The position numbers were made by a program, and so were the translations under genes. 64,000 nt of DNA from Pipra filicauda (lineage: Eukaryota > Chordata > Aves > Passeriformes > Pipridae): the NCBI RefSeq assembly GCF_003945595.2, contig NW_024104765.1:2604001-2668000 (forward strand). The letters run 5' to 3'. This document shows positions 23,638-36,625 of this stretch, piece by piece. Numbering within the stretch: the first letter of the stretch is position 1; each line of letters starts with the position of its first letter. The notes below the pieces were generated by a model. It saw only the letters and a list, made by a program, of their open reading frames with translations. It ran no database searches and was not told the origin of the DNA.

Positions 23638-26449
23638 CAACTACAATTTATGACCGAAAATGTGTAAAGATTCTTCATCTTGGTAATGATATTGAAAGTG
23701 TATTTTATCCAGCACTAGAAGTTTTTCTGAAGTGACACAGAACAGTTGTGTTTATCAGACATGTGGCTCCATGCAGTAAGTCCTCAGGGAGTCACTTAGC
23801 ATAAGTGTACTCGCAGCAGAGTATTTCTATGGTAATAGAGCAGACTTAAAACAAACAAAACCCAAGTAATCAACAAAATAAACTCCCAAAATCTTATCCT
23901 TGGGCCTTTTAGGAAAGAAATGTATGATCTGTTGGGTATACCAGGATTAAAATTACTGATTGTGGGTGATATCTGGAGGGTTCATTTGGTAGTGACAAAA
24001 ACCTAAAGCTATACAAAGCTATTTGCTAACAAGTCTTGTACTTATCACCTTAGTCTGAGATTTTTCTGTGTCAGTGAAAACTACTGGTCAGAAAACAACA
24101 ATTGAATATGCTAAAAATTAAGGAGGAAGGAAGTTAATTTTAATTTTGTTTTTAATATACTATTAAAGATTTTGAACTAAAAGTTAAATAAAATTAAAGC
24201 AGGAATTAAGATGTCTCAGGATATTGAGTAACTTAGTGGCTGGAGCATTCATAAGTAATGGGAGTGATCCATCATTTTATCTCAACTTTTACTGGTAGTG
24301 TGTTGGATATTTTCTGTTGAAGTGGAAATATTTCCTCAAACCACATTTTTCACCAAAAACAAACAAACAAAAATATATAAAGGAGGATAAAAAGAGGGTT
24401 TTTTTGATTTTTGTTGACATGTACAATTGCATCAAAAAACTGAAATATATTGATCAAGGTCAAAAGTGATTATTTCAAAACTGCTATGTGTTGAATTAAG
24501 GTACCTAATTGTACATGCTGTCATATAAATGTACTTACTAATCTGCCATATGTTTGTCATTTGAAGCAGTTTCATTGGAATTGCTAGAGACTGGATTGCA
24601 GAATATGATTGTAGGTATGTACCACATAAGGCAAGAGGCAACTCCTGGTAGGATATGCAAAAGTATTTCCCAGGACTTCCCATAGCGAACTATATCTTGT
24701 TATGACTAATGCTTAATTTCGATAGTCATAAATATTTTGTAAATCATTTATGATATCATGTCTCTGATATACTGTTATAAAAAACTATGCTAGAATACAT
24801 TGCCAACAATAGCAACTTATAATTTTTTTTTTAAAGAATTCCACAGATTTTTGATGTGAAGTGGAACCACAGACCTTACCACAAGAGCCATATATCTATC
24901 ATTCTAAAACTTGACTGAACACTTCACCCAAAAACTAAGGGAAGTTTATGGTCTATGAATACAAGAGAGTGAACTCAGAAAACAGAAGAGGCCAGTTTCT
25001 TTTTGACATGTAGAAACCTTCTACACATCAGCTCGGTCAGCCTTCGTTTATTTTACTTTCTGGATAAAAACTCTGTTTGTAATGTTTTCTTTTAAATAAG
25101 GCTTTAAAGGTCCCACATGAAAGGAAAATTATTTTAAAAAATAAAAGATTACTAGGTAGCATGTGTTACATTATTTGCACCAGAAATCTGGTTGGAAATA
25201 ATTTATTTATTTGGTCAGAAACACTGATGGGAAAAAAAAACAACAGGGGAAAAAAGAAGTGAAAAAAATATCCAAGCCTAACAACTGAAGTGTTGACAAA
25301 ACTTTTATTGGCAAGAGTTTTTCAGCCCTACCTTACACGACACAATCTGCTTTCCTTTTTCTGTCTGATATGGGTCATACTGTTGAACAGGGGTCCTTAT
25401 CTTCTCCAGAAACCTAACCACTAGGCTATGCTGTTGTTCTGCAAATATATCGTTAGATATTCATTAAGTGCAAAAGAGTGAGTTTGCCAACAACCTACCC
25501 AGTACCTAAGACTCTCAGCTATGGTTCAAATGACCCTGGCTCAATGTGCAGTTCCAATGAGCATTTAGTGTGTTACTACACCATGTTGAGCAATTTCATC
25601 AGAATAAAATACTACAGTAAGAAAATACTTCATAGTTTGATTGTCAGAGCAAATAGCTTTGAGACATGGACCAACATGTCCATTTGATGGATATCCACTG
25701 AAAATAAAACATACAGTCTACAAAAGGTTTTGATATTTTTCATTTGGAATCAAGTCTTGTCTGAGATGTATTTAAAGGAAAATAACCCATCTTACGTTCA
25801 TATCTTAACATATTTTCAAAGGCTGATATTGCATAATTCATAGCTTGATCTTAAAAGGTGCTGAATATTCTGAGTCAATTCAACAAACACCTTAATAGAT
25901 GTACAATTTTAAAATAGATCTCGTATATTTCCAGGAAAAAAATACTTTTCTGACTTTTGCTTATTGACATGTTGGAAGGGATATGCCATTGGTCTTCAAG
26001 ATTTTATAAGACTTTCCCTGAAAGTGAAATTACTTCCATCTCAACCTTAGATGGCAGATTTTTCAGAAAAAGATATTTTTTTTATTTTCTTTTTTCAAAG
26101 TTTGGGATCATTTGGCTTTATGAAAGTCTTCTATGTATGACAAATCTAATTCCAAAAGACAGTTACACTCTGAATATATGACTTATGATTTTAGCATGAC
26201 AATTCCATAATTTTTCTATTTCACTGGTTTGGGCAACATACCTCACCTCTTTGAAGGAAGGAGCCCATGATTTTCTTAAATACTATGCTGAATAAAGCCG
26301 CTGTATAACTGATGGTAGATTTTTTATCTTAGAGGTGTATGCTACTTTTCATGAGATATCACTGGAAGTCTTCTTTGATAGGCTGATAAGATCAACAGGT
26401 TTTTCCTCCATGTTTTTTTAAACAGAAAAAAATCCCAACAAACAAAAAA
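23638..26449. other. Unique AT-rich sequence, no gene seen
   Basis: No named repeat and no frame with a recognisable product. It includes short A-runs and a (CAAA)n stretch near 24,358-24,372. Frames at 24,432-24,683 (minus) and 25,957-26,181 (plus) appear to be chance. Confidence 0.55.
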
Positions 26450-26655
26450 ACCTCCACCTCTTTAAGGAATGATAGCTAGTGACTCAACCACTTCCCTGGG
26501 CAGCCTGTTCCATTACTTGAAAATCCTTTTGGTGAGGAAATTTCTCCTAGTATTCAATGTGAACCTCCCCAATGTAACTTGAGGCTGTTAACTTTTATCC
26601 TGTTACTTGTGACTTGGGAGAAGACAATCTCACTATACGTGCTTGAAAGGAAGCA
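26450..26655 (-). mobile_element. CR1 LINE internal fragment
   Basis: Reverse-oriented CR1 blocks in order: 'tagtgactcaaccacttcc', 'ctgggcagcctgttcc', 'tttggtgaggaaatttctcc', 'cctccccaatgtaacttgaggc', 'tgttacttgtgacttgggagaag'. The 3' octamers and 'ggaagggacct' block are missing on the left, so both ends have been lost. It is moderately diverged and non-coding. Confidence 0.88.
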
Positions 26656-29600
26656 CATCAGTGGACAAAGCCAGCAGACATCTAAAGAAGCAGTTTTGAC
26701 CTAGTCAGCAGTCAAAAGACAGGGCTTAGTTCAGAACAGAACCATGCGGATATCAGGCTTGGCTACTGAAGTGAGGAAAATTCCTTGTGTTTTTTTCTTA
26801 ATGTTGTGTTGAGGTTAAACTTTCTATAACGAAGAGATACCTGTCTCACAAAATTAATGAGATTGAGTCCTAACAGACTTAGGGCTCATATACTCCATTT
26901 CAACCAGATCCGGTACACCAAATGTTTTTAATTACATATCAAGCCATAGTATAATACATGTAGTATCTTGTTCTCAGTAGCTTAGAACTTTGTTAAAAGT
27001 TTAGTTGCTTGCACTGAGCAAGAACTGAGCCCATTGCCAGGAATGCAGGGAGGTTAGAAATCAATTTCTAAGTTCAGCAGTAGTACTCAGCAAAATATAT
27101 GGTATCCAGAACTATGTCAGATACCTTTGGGTAACCAGTGAAGGTTACCAGACAGACCATAAAATGTACAGTGATTTTCTAGACTGGCAAAATCGCTAGA
27201 GCTTGATACCTTGACATCTCCAGGGCATCCAAGGATGACCCTCTATCTATGACTACCATGAGCATTGGAGACCTAGTCAATAAGGTTGATGTCAAAGAGA
27301 GAGTAATGCAGTTCATCTTAAGGTTCATCATGGGGCCCAGATCAATTATCTGTAAATAGATATTTAGATGTATCTGAATGTCCCTAAAATATTCTCATAA
27401 CTCCTGCAGAAGCTGAATTCCTCTTGGCATTGGCTGAAACCCAGATGGGCTTACTAGGCAAAAGCCTGATGTGGGAAGCAATGAAAAGAAACAGAGCTGA
27501 ATCATCAGGTGATGTGAGAAACAGGGATACTAGCAGGAAAGTTGGAACTGAGTAGGATAGACTGAGAGTGAACAAAACAGATGAGATGGGTGAAAGGTAG
27601 AGAGATCAAAGGGATTAAGTATGAGTAAAGAACTGTAACTGGTTAAGGGAAGATGTTAGGAAAGAGCTTAAATTTCAAAGTAAAAAAAGGTAATGGTATA
27701 ATAAGACAGCTGAGGCTGGTAGTATGGGGAGGAAATAAAAGTTGTAGCAGAGAGATTGAAAGTATAGCATGTACATCGATAAAACCCAGGAGGTAAAGTA
27801 TGGAATAGCACCGTAAATTGAAAATCTTAACAATTTTTCTATTTCTGTTTTTTCCTATTTTCCGTTTTTCCAGCAAACTTCTATGAAATATGTTTGGCAA
27901 AGTGTCACAGATTCCTGAAGAGCTGGCATCTACACAGGGGACTATTTCCATCTTCTGCCATTACGTGGAGTGTCAGAAGTTTGTGACATCCTTCCAAAAC
28001 TTTCAGCCAAACTGCCTTGCATTGTTACATGACAAGTTTTCCGCTTTTCCAGTTTGCCTTTTTCGTAAATGGAAATTGTATACAAAACCATCCTTGGCTC
28101 CCATCCCCTCAAAACGCTATGAAGCTCCAAAACCAATGCATGCTACAATACATGCTACAGAATATCTGCATGTTAACTTTTCATTTTCTTTATATAAGCA
28201 TAAGCAATTAATTTAAGCTCCTCACTGGTGGTTAGTGATTACTGGTTTTCTAGTCCTCATCATGTGGATGAGTTTACAAGCACCTAGAAACTGTAGGATA
28301 TTTTGAAGTACTCCACATATTCTGAAAGATGAATCCTAAACACCTTATCTGATTTAGTACATTATTTGACACATTGTTCCTTCCCTTCTTCTCTTTGTCT
28401 CAATCACAAAGAGTAAAAATGTCCTCCTCGCTAAAGAGTATTGTGAAAATGCATCCATTCATTAAGGACATTTGTCTGTGATGTGTTAGGTAGTTTCATG
28501 GTTTGCTATAGCTCAGGAGATGCTTCTGATACCCAGGAACATGAGTTGGAGACTGTTCATGCCACATCAGCAGCGATGACATCTGGTGAGTGTATTATCT
28601 ACAAGGCTTCTGTGAACTAACCCCAGTTCCAGCAGGGCTTTTGTGGCCCACATACATGTGCTGTGGTTACTCTTAACTGTGTGACCTCCCGGAGCTGACT
28701 GGAAAAACATGGATGAGGGGAGAAATTGGAGAAAAGCCATAAGATCACCTTGCATATGTCAGAGGGATGCTGATGGTACCTCAGGGGCTAAAAGTCAGGA
28801 ACTAACCAGGTGGGTCTGACAATTGATATGGGACTGTGTGGGTCTGAATTCACTCAAGTCTGTGATAAGATGGATATTGCAGTGAGGACTGCCACAGAAG
28901 AAGAAATGAGCAATTCTGCCTTTGGAACGGGTTTTGTAGTAAATATGCAGTGAATCAAATTTGGGCCTGTATATTCATCACCAAGGAAAGAAAGCAAAAT
29001 ATTGAACACTTTTCATTAAGTGAGCAATATCCACATATCCATCTGTGCCTAAATGAAGAAGGTTCCTATGTAAAAATAGCGTGTGATCACGTAATTAAAA
29101 ACTGTGCTGAGTGCATAATGGTCTATAAGAAGTTAAGATCTGTACACACAACAAACACTCTTAGTCTCACACACATGCACATATATGTGACTGCACATTC
29201 GTGTGTTATGATCTTTCTCCTGTTCGTAAATTTAATCCAGGGTTTAAGGCTCTGAGTGAGATTTATCTGATCAGACGGATTTATCTGAATCTGTCACATA
29301 GAAATCTAAATGTAAACTTGCCGCTTAGACGCTTCCTAATGAGTGGAGAGAGAAGGAGACATTTGATGCTATCCACAATCTGATCTAGATACATATTTTA
29401 TAGCAAAAGCACCCTAAAACTACTTAATTCCATGGCTTTGACTATAAAACAGTCTGAATTACTTCTTCAAACATAAGCAATGTAGACTTCTAAGATTAGA
29501 TAACATGAATCCCATGGTAAATGTTTATTTCATGCTACAATTTCTTACCAATGAAAACATACATTGTAAAATAGATCATAGGTAATGTTAGAGCAAGAAA

Positions 29601-32600
29601 GAAATACACAATATAACAAATATGTCTAGGTTAAGCATCTGAAATTTTTACCTACTTCACTGAAAAATACTTAAGAATAAAGTAAATAAAGTGAAAATAT
29701 GTAATTAGAGCTTGAAATGTATACTGTTCTTTCATAAACCATAATATTAGAAAATAAAAACCTACAGTGGAGTGAAAATAACAATTGAAATAATTAGTCA
29801 TTGGTTAGCAGGATGTTGGAAAAAACCTCACACAGTGAAAAAGTACATTTTCAACATGCAATTATCTAGTTAGTCAGAACAATTCATTATTTTCCCCCAA
29901 ATCAATATTACAAATGCTCAATATTTCCTTCTGTATGCTGAAATTACATATCAGTCAGATGTAAGTACCAAGCAGAAATGATTTGTAGCTCTAAAAATTA
30001 TGCCTGCTCAAAACCTGATTGTAAAATTGATTGTAAACATGGAATTTGACATTTTATCAATTATATCACATTACTGCATGTGCCACTAAATGTTCCTGGC
30101 ATATGGTGTTATATAGGAAAACTATATGTGAAGTGACAACATGAGCAAGTTATGTCTGACTTCTTCAAATGTAGCTATAATTTTTGATTACAAACATGAT
30201 GATGGAGGGAAAAATCAAAGTATTTTCCATTTTAATTTAAATTGTTGATGATGACATAATGCATGTCTTGACTACTTTTAATATCCTTGCCAGTGTTCAG
30301 AAATGTATGTAGCATGCATAAAGACAAATAAGTTTTACTGTGTATATTATTGAATTCATAAATAATACAGCAAGATTTTGAGGAAGGTGCTGACATTCTA
30401 GCCCAAACCAATATGAAATGTTTTCCTATCTCTTTTGCCACATTTAATTTAAAGATGAAATTTAGTAGTAAAATAAAGAAGCATATACAGCATTTGGCAG
30501 CAACAATAGTTGTTGAATAAGAGTGCAGTTCTACTGGAAAATTAACCACAGTCTTGTGCTCTGTGTGAACACTTTGAAGTTTCGCATGAGAAACAATGCT
30601 TTTAGCACATTGTTATGCTCATCTTAACTATGTAGCAGAGCATCTGAGGTATTATTATGACAGACCAAATGCATCGTGCCATATTTAAACTTGAGTAGGC
30701 ACCTGTATGTTGATTATAAGATGTTTAAAGCTGGCATAGATGTTTAAGAATAAAATCAGACAGGTGATGTCCTTTGAAACATAAAAGTGTAAATTATGGG
30801 GCTATGCTTGAAACCCAGCAAGATTTACACAAGTTTATACATATGGTGAAAGAAAGTGAGCTAGTGGAACATTTTAGTTCCTATACATTTTTTGGCATCA
30901 ATTAAAGCATTACACATTTTCTTTTAAATCTGCTAGTGTTTGTTAGCTAGTTATTTGCAAACCACTTTATGTGGCAGCCAATATAAAATTGCCATTCTAG
31001 GTAGTTAGTGAACAAATATATACTTAGTATACTATAGTTATGACATGCAGTTGTGTCCCATCTGGAATGACGCAGCTTCACACGGAAATTGGTCATTGAG
31101 AAGATGATGTTTAAGCACTGGATGCATCCTGTAGTGGAAAAACTGTCACTGATGTCAGAGTGTTGTGTGAGGTCCATTGGTCTTGATTATGGCAGTGACT
31201 TTATCGGGATGTACGTTGGTGCTGAATTCCACAGGATTTATACAGCACTGTCGTGGTTACCCTTCACAGGCGCCTTTGTACTGATGACATTAGTATGGCT
31301 GCCTGACTATATCTCTTTGTTTCTGTTTTCTAAATATAGGGTCAATTTTACTTGTATCTAAGGAACTCACACACATGGCAACAGTTGTATCAAACAAGTC
31401 TGTATTATAGTATACCTTCAAATAGGCTATCACTCAACATAACACACAAAATTATTTGAATCATCTCAACAGTATCCCTCTGAAGTTTATCTGTCTTAAA
31501 TTTGCTTTTCTCCAACTCCTGCAATATTCAGTCAAACAACACCAAGAAAATGTTTCAACCTCAGAGTCTCATTTTCGTTCCACCTCCACTTCCCTTCCTG
31601 TCACACACTCCTATATACCTTTGGTTTACTAATTGGTTCAATTTCTAGTCTTTTTTGAAGACTGGAGGGATTTTCCTCCACTGCTTAGACAGGTCCCTTT
31701 TACCAATTCCCTTTTCCATTTTCTCAACCAAATACCTTAAAACAGATAATATAGGTCAAAATATCTTAAAAAAAAAAGAACACAAACATAATCAAGATAT
31801 TATTTTTCATGCAGTGGTTCCTGGAGATAAATCCAAAGAGATGGGAAAAAAAAAAAAAAAAGGGAAAAACATAACTACATTTTAAATACTTTTAAAAATA
31901 ATTGTGATTAATTTCTCACACCATTTGTCCAAACGTACCTATCTAGATATATTTTTTTATTTATTTATTGGAGCAAAGGTAAGGAAAATCAACAGTATCA
32001 GCAGCATTTGAACCACACTTGGTAGCAAGAAGACCTATGACCATTCTGATATAATAAGGAGCAGATTTCTCAGTCATTTTCCCACCTGTCTGAATCTCAC
32101 TTTTGATGCACTGTCCTAGCTGGACATGGTGCCACAAGTTGGCACTGATGTTCAGTCAATTCAGGATATTTATTGTGAAATGTCTAAAATTTTCAATGGC
32201 TATACCTACAGGTCTTTTAGAGCATTTTTTTATCTAATCGCAGAAACTAAAAGTTAATTACAACCTCTGTGGAAATATAACAGTTATCAAAAAATTTGCA
32301 TTGGTCTCTGTATACAGAAATATTTGTGTACATTAAGATTCCTTTTGCAAGCGTTTAATTTATTTTTCTTATTTTTTTTTTAGGTAAAATATATATGAGT
32401 ACATCATTGAAGTAAAGTATATGAAGACAGAAAATGAAATTTCTTCAAATATTTATTTAGACAACAAAATTAAGTTAATATTTTACATGAGTTTGAAACA
32501 CTGCAAAGAATTTCCAAGTCAGAGTTTCCATCACGGCAAAAGGATCATTGTGTTAGACATATGAATACCTTCAGACTGGATAGGAAAAAGATTCAAAATA

Positions 32601-33363
32601 TTTCTATGACATGAGGTTGGTTTGACAGTCGATAGAACTGAATGCACTAGAAATAATATTAAAACTGAATTGTTGTGTGAACTACACTTATCAGTCTTCA
32701 ACCCACTTACAACTTGCAGTCAGCATTCTTCCAAAATAAGTATTCCAATAAATCTGCTTGATTGATAAATAATTATGGTTTCTAGAATTAACGTGAAATC
32801 AAGGTATTTGGTTTATTTATTTGTTAATTCTACTTACAATCCCCATCTCAATTGGTAATTTCAAACCGGAATTACAAAATCACCTCTTGGAGTAAGACAA
32901 CCTCAAATCCTTAACTTTGTATCACAGAAGATTGACATCCACAAAACTAGTGAGAAGGTAAAAATCTGTCAAAAAGTGAAAGTAAAGTAGTTAAAAAGAG
33001 GTTAAAAGTTGTCAAGACTGACTAAAACAATAAAGTAAATGGAAAAGAAAAATCTAGAGTACTGAAGACTGCAAATTTTGTGAGAGACAATTTAGAGATT
33101 CACTTAATAATTGAACTGAAAAGAGGTAATTTTTTCCCATTATTGTAAAACTTTTCCATCTGAAACCATAAATTAAATGTTTTTAATTTATCTCTAATAG
33201 TTGTCCTGATGGAATACAACATTATTTTTGTAGTGACATACATGGTTATAAAATACTGAATTCTCTCCTCACTGAAAATGAAAAAAGGCAGATAAATATT
33301 GCTTTCAATCACTGGTTGAATAAGTTGCGAAATATACTTAATAAATTACATTTTAAAAATTAA
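26656..33363. other. Long unique AT-rich interval, no gene seen
   Basis: Nearly 7 kb with no repeat I can name. It contains A-runs at about 31,770 and 31,846-31,861. Overlapping frames at 27,890-28,216 (plus, 108 codons) and 27,643-27,951 (minus, 102 codons) show no family motif. The slightly less AT-rich part at 31,030-31,330 has facing frames on both strands and is also unassigned. Confidence 0.5.
31846..31861. repeat. Poly(A) run
   Basis: Sixteen consecutive A residues after GGG, followed by another GGG. There is no recognisable retroposon body upstream, so I class it as simple sequence. Confidence 0.8.
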
Positions 33364-33793
33364 TGTCGTACTTTACAAATAGTACTTCCCAACTCAGTAA
33401 CCCCCTTAGACTCAGGCAAAGCAGACACCGCTGACTCCCCCCCTCCATGACTTCCTATGCACCTCCAGGGATGGAGTTGGGAATTGGAGGCACAAAGGTG
33501 AAAATCATGGGTCGAGATAAGAAAAATTTACTGGAAACAGTGATGAGATAAGAAAACAAACAGCAACAATATTAATAACAAAAGGTATGAGACAAAGACA
33601 ATTTAAAAGTAAAATGATACCTGACCATTTCACCCACCACACTTCCTCCCTCTACCCGAAATGAGAGAGTGAGTCCCTTACTCTAATTCCTGGCAAGTGA
33701 AGTGAGATGGTATTGAATAACATGAGGGTCTGATCATGCCCCCTTCCTGGCTACTGGAAAAAAATAAACCCTCTCCTGGTCAAAACCAGGACA
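33364..33793 (-). mobile_element. Solo LTR of an endogenous retrovirus, 430 bp, with perfect 5-bp target duplication
   Basis: On the minus strand the element starts TGTCCTGGTTTTGACC (at 33,793) and ends ...GTACGACA (at 33,364), giving retroviral TG...CA ends. It is flanked on both sides by ATTAA (33,359-33,363 and 33,794-33,798), a perfect 5-bp target duplication. Minus-strand blocks such as 'tatctcgacccatgattttcacc' correspond to the polyadenylation and U5 end of a familiar bird LTR family, but the copy is shorter than the forms I remember, so a subfamily or an internal deletion is likely. With no internal viral sequence it is a solo LTR. A 5-bp duplication is usual for ERVL-like and some other integrases; I do not assign the class. 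Confidence 0.85.
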
Positions 33794-34030
33794 ATTAATT
33801 ATGTTGTTAATGAATATAATAACAAATTATAAACATATGAAAGGGAGATTAATCAGGAAACTTATTCCCAGTAGAAAAGAAAGAAATTAATTTATTTTTT
33901 TATCTTATCAATAGTGAACTAAAAAATATAAAATATAGTCAAGAGTTCTATCTAGATTTTTCTTAAGAGATTTGTTTGCAGTCTTTCTTTTTTCTTTACT
34001 TTTTTACTTTTTTTTTTTTTTTTACTTCTT
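33794..34030. other. AT-rich spacer with poly(T)
   Basis: Short interval between the solo LTR and the open frame region. T-runs at about 34,006-34,023 sit just before the TATA-like sequence described next. Confidence 0.55.
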
Positions 34031-34712
34031 TTTATAATTGAATTGCTCCAGAAGTGATCAAAGACAAGGACTTCGGCAGAGAAGCAAAACAGAAGAAGGG
34101 CCTCAGAGGGGACATTACAACCAGATGTTTCCAAGGGAAAACAATTCTCTTACAGAAATTATGACTAAAGTGACAGGCTACTTATTCCTGCTGCTCTGCG
34201 GCCTGGGAGGAAAGCTGCAGAAAGAAACCCTACAGGTATTGAGTAGAGGCAGAGAAAAAGACTCTGGGACTGTTGGAATACTTCCCATACTGTTGGTGGG
34301 CTTGCCTACATTTATTGTTCTTAGTGCTGATCTGTTCTCTATCTCCACAGCCCCATTATTCATTAACAGCAACACCAACCCATTTTATATTCTTTTCTCC
34401 ATAATAGTCCCCTCTACATCTCTTTCCACATCTTTTTTCCACAACTCTTTCCATTTAGCTAATCCCTCCTCCACAAAGAATAATCAAAAACTACGCCATA
34501 TAACTTTCACAATAGTTTTGTCTTGTTTATGTAAGTTCTTTGGAAAAAGAATGGTCTACTTTTTTTTTCTTTTTATTTGGCTTTTTTGGGGGGATGAGGT
34601 TTGTGGTTTTGTTGGGGTTTTTTTTGTTTGTTTGGTTTGGTTTGGGTTGGGTTGGGTTTTTTTGTTTGGTTTTTTTGGGTTTTTTTTGCTTGAGAACTGC
34701 TTAAGTGTCTAA
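34031..34712 (+). other. Longest open frame; possible first exon with signal peptide (unproven)
   Basis: A single plus-strand frame stays open from 34,038 (right after an in-frame TAA) to the stop at 34,710-34,712, 224 codons. The first ATG is at 34,125 and a second at 34,161. From the second, the product starts MTKVTGYLFLLLCGLGGKLQ, which looks like a cleavable signal peptide: a basic residue, a leucine-rich core, then small residues. The ATG has A at -3. TATAATT lies at 34,033-34,039. Some 75 bp after the ATG, CTACAG is followed by GTATTG (34,230-34,241), a plausible splice donor. Beyond it the frame runs through unremarkable sequence into a T/G-rich tract that avoids stops by composition. 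I recognise no family. A chance open frame is the main alternative; a true gene would need downstream exons I cannot see. Confidence 0.2.
34553..34689. repeat. T/G-rich low-complexity tract with G-runs
   Basis: Long T-runs alternate with G-runs, including G6 (34,588-34,593), G4 (34,614-34,617) and three GGG runs within 13 nt (34,644-34,656), built from TTGGG and TTTGG units. It resembles telomere-like repeats loosely, but there is no regular hexamer array. The plus strand could form a G-quadruplex. Confidence 0.85.
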
Positions 34713-36607
34713 TTCAGAGTTCACTGGATGCAATGGATTTTATATAACCTTCTGTATTCAGATTATAATTTGGTATGACTTGTATTATATATATGAGGCA
34801 TCATTCAATTTTTCTCAACTTGTATACTAGATACAAATACAGAAATGTTACAAAACCTAGTAAATAGTTTAATGAAGTCAAACAGTCAATCGAGGTAGGT
34901 ATATTCAATCTAACTTTAAACACTATTGACAACTACATTTGAGCTAATTGCTCTGGGCTATAGTCAGGCAAGAGAAAGTGGTACACCTTCTGGTGTGTAA
35001 TTCATCTCAACCAAAAGTAGGTATCTCATACAGTCATACAACTGCATCTTAAATGTGCCTATTTCTCTACCTTGGCTACAATGGGAGCCTCAAGTGACTA
35101 ACAATTGCACTATAGATAACTGAAGTCAGTTGAAGTGCTTACCACTCTTATCAATTTGCATGCTGACTAAATAGGCATGTGTTTTCTGAAAGCTATCAAT
35201 AATGTTACTTTTATTGTCACGTTATTTCCTGAAATTTAAGTAAGCTATAGTCCTTTAGAGTTCATGAAAGCATTCCAAAGATCTGTAGTTTTACAGTAGT
35301 TAATAGAGCAATTTTTCCCCCTCCAATATGAATTTCTAAATGCCAGAATCAAGAAATTTGCCACTGGGTTAATTTGGTTCTTCTCCAAGATGTATAAGAA
35401 TGTGTGCAGTTTTCTGGGTATCAGCAACACTCCTCCATAGAAATGTGAACTCTTCAGCATTAAACATTTGATCAATATGAGAGTTTCAGAGGAGAAAGTA
35501 GTGTTAAAAGTTTATTCATTCTGTGCACTCTTTAGAGATGATTAACTGTCTTTATTATATTAAAGCAAACCCAAAGCCATCTGCCAAAGGCGATTGTGTC
35601 CAAGCACTGAAACCATTTCATGTGAAAACTCATTTTCAGGCTCCTAATTATTTTTCATTATAGTGGCAGTGTGGAATAGATTGGAATTGGACAGTAATTG
35701 CCAGGTCTGAGCAGTGCGGACCATTGCAATGTATCAGTTTAGATGAAGTGTGACAAGGATACATCTAGCTACTATATAACTTCCATTAAGCCACTTCCCT
35801 GTCCCTGATCATGTAACACTTCATAGAATGTGGTCAGCACAAGGTCATAATAATGTCTTTCTGTCTGACTTCAAGTATTTTCTACATGCACAAGCTGTTA
35901 ACCCCCTCTGTTAGCATCACTCTAACAATGTCCAGTTATTTCAGTTGTCAACTATACTGACAGTATTCCTTCAGAGGGGATAGAAGGACTTTCAGAGGTT
36001 GCAGAACTTACATGTGTATATTTTAATGCTTCATGATGCTAAAATGTCCTGGAATTGAGAAACGAACTACCCAGAAGGTAGTGATGTTTTTCTACAGCAC
36101 TTCATGTGTTAGGTTCTACAGCACAAATTGGAAAACAAATGATCTTAGGTTCAAGTTCTAAATCTAGAGACATTTCTTGCAGCAAAACTCTTTTCTCTCA
36201 TATTTCAGTCATTAATTAATTTCTTCTTCATTTCCGTCTCCTTCTCCTTCCCTTCCCTTCCCAGAAAAAAGGTGCTAGGACTTGATCTAATTGTCTCCAA
36301 AGTAAATAATAATGCTCACAACTGACGTTAGTAATCTTTCAGCCCTTTGCCTTAATGTAATTATCTGAGATACAACTTTGCAACCTTATACTTTCCTTGC
36401 TAATTTTGGCTTATATGACTATTTTTGTTTCAACTCATATTTAGAAAAGTGTATTCTCAGTTTTGTGCATCTCTGTTTCTGAATACTGTCACTATTGCCT
36501 AAGGAAAAGCATACCACATTTGAGCAACAGCAGTTAATGACCAGTTCAAAAAATATCCTGACTTCAGTTTTTATCCTCACTATGTAATTCAATGGAAGCA
36601 TCTTTTG

Positions 36608-36625
36608 GCAGCAGCAGCAGCAGCA
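36608..36625. repeat. (GCA)6 trinucleotide repeat
   Basis: Six uninterrupted GCA units, with GGC before and CTAAG after. There is no open frame of note across it. Confidence 0.85.

Noticed and set aside
22822..23735. Six or more open frames of 60-104 codons
   Set aside because: Inside the GC-rich solo LTR, where composition suppresses stops on both strands; no protein family resemblance.
27890..28216. 108-codon plus-strand frame facing a 102-codon minus frame
   Set aside because: No recognisable domain, and overlapping frames on both strands suggest chance; kept only as a note.
36148..36158. GGTTCAAGTTC resembling a tRNA B box
   Set aside because: No A box at the right distance and no cloverleaf; not a tRNA or tRNA-derived SINE.
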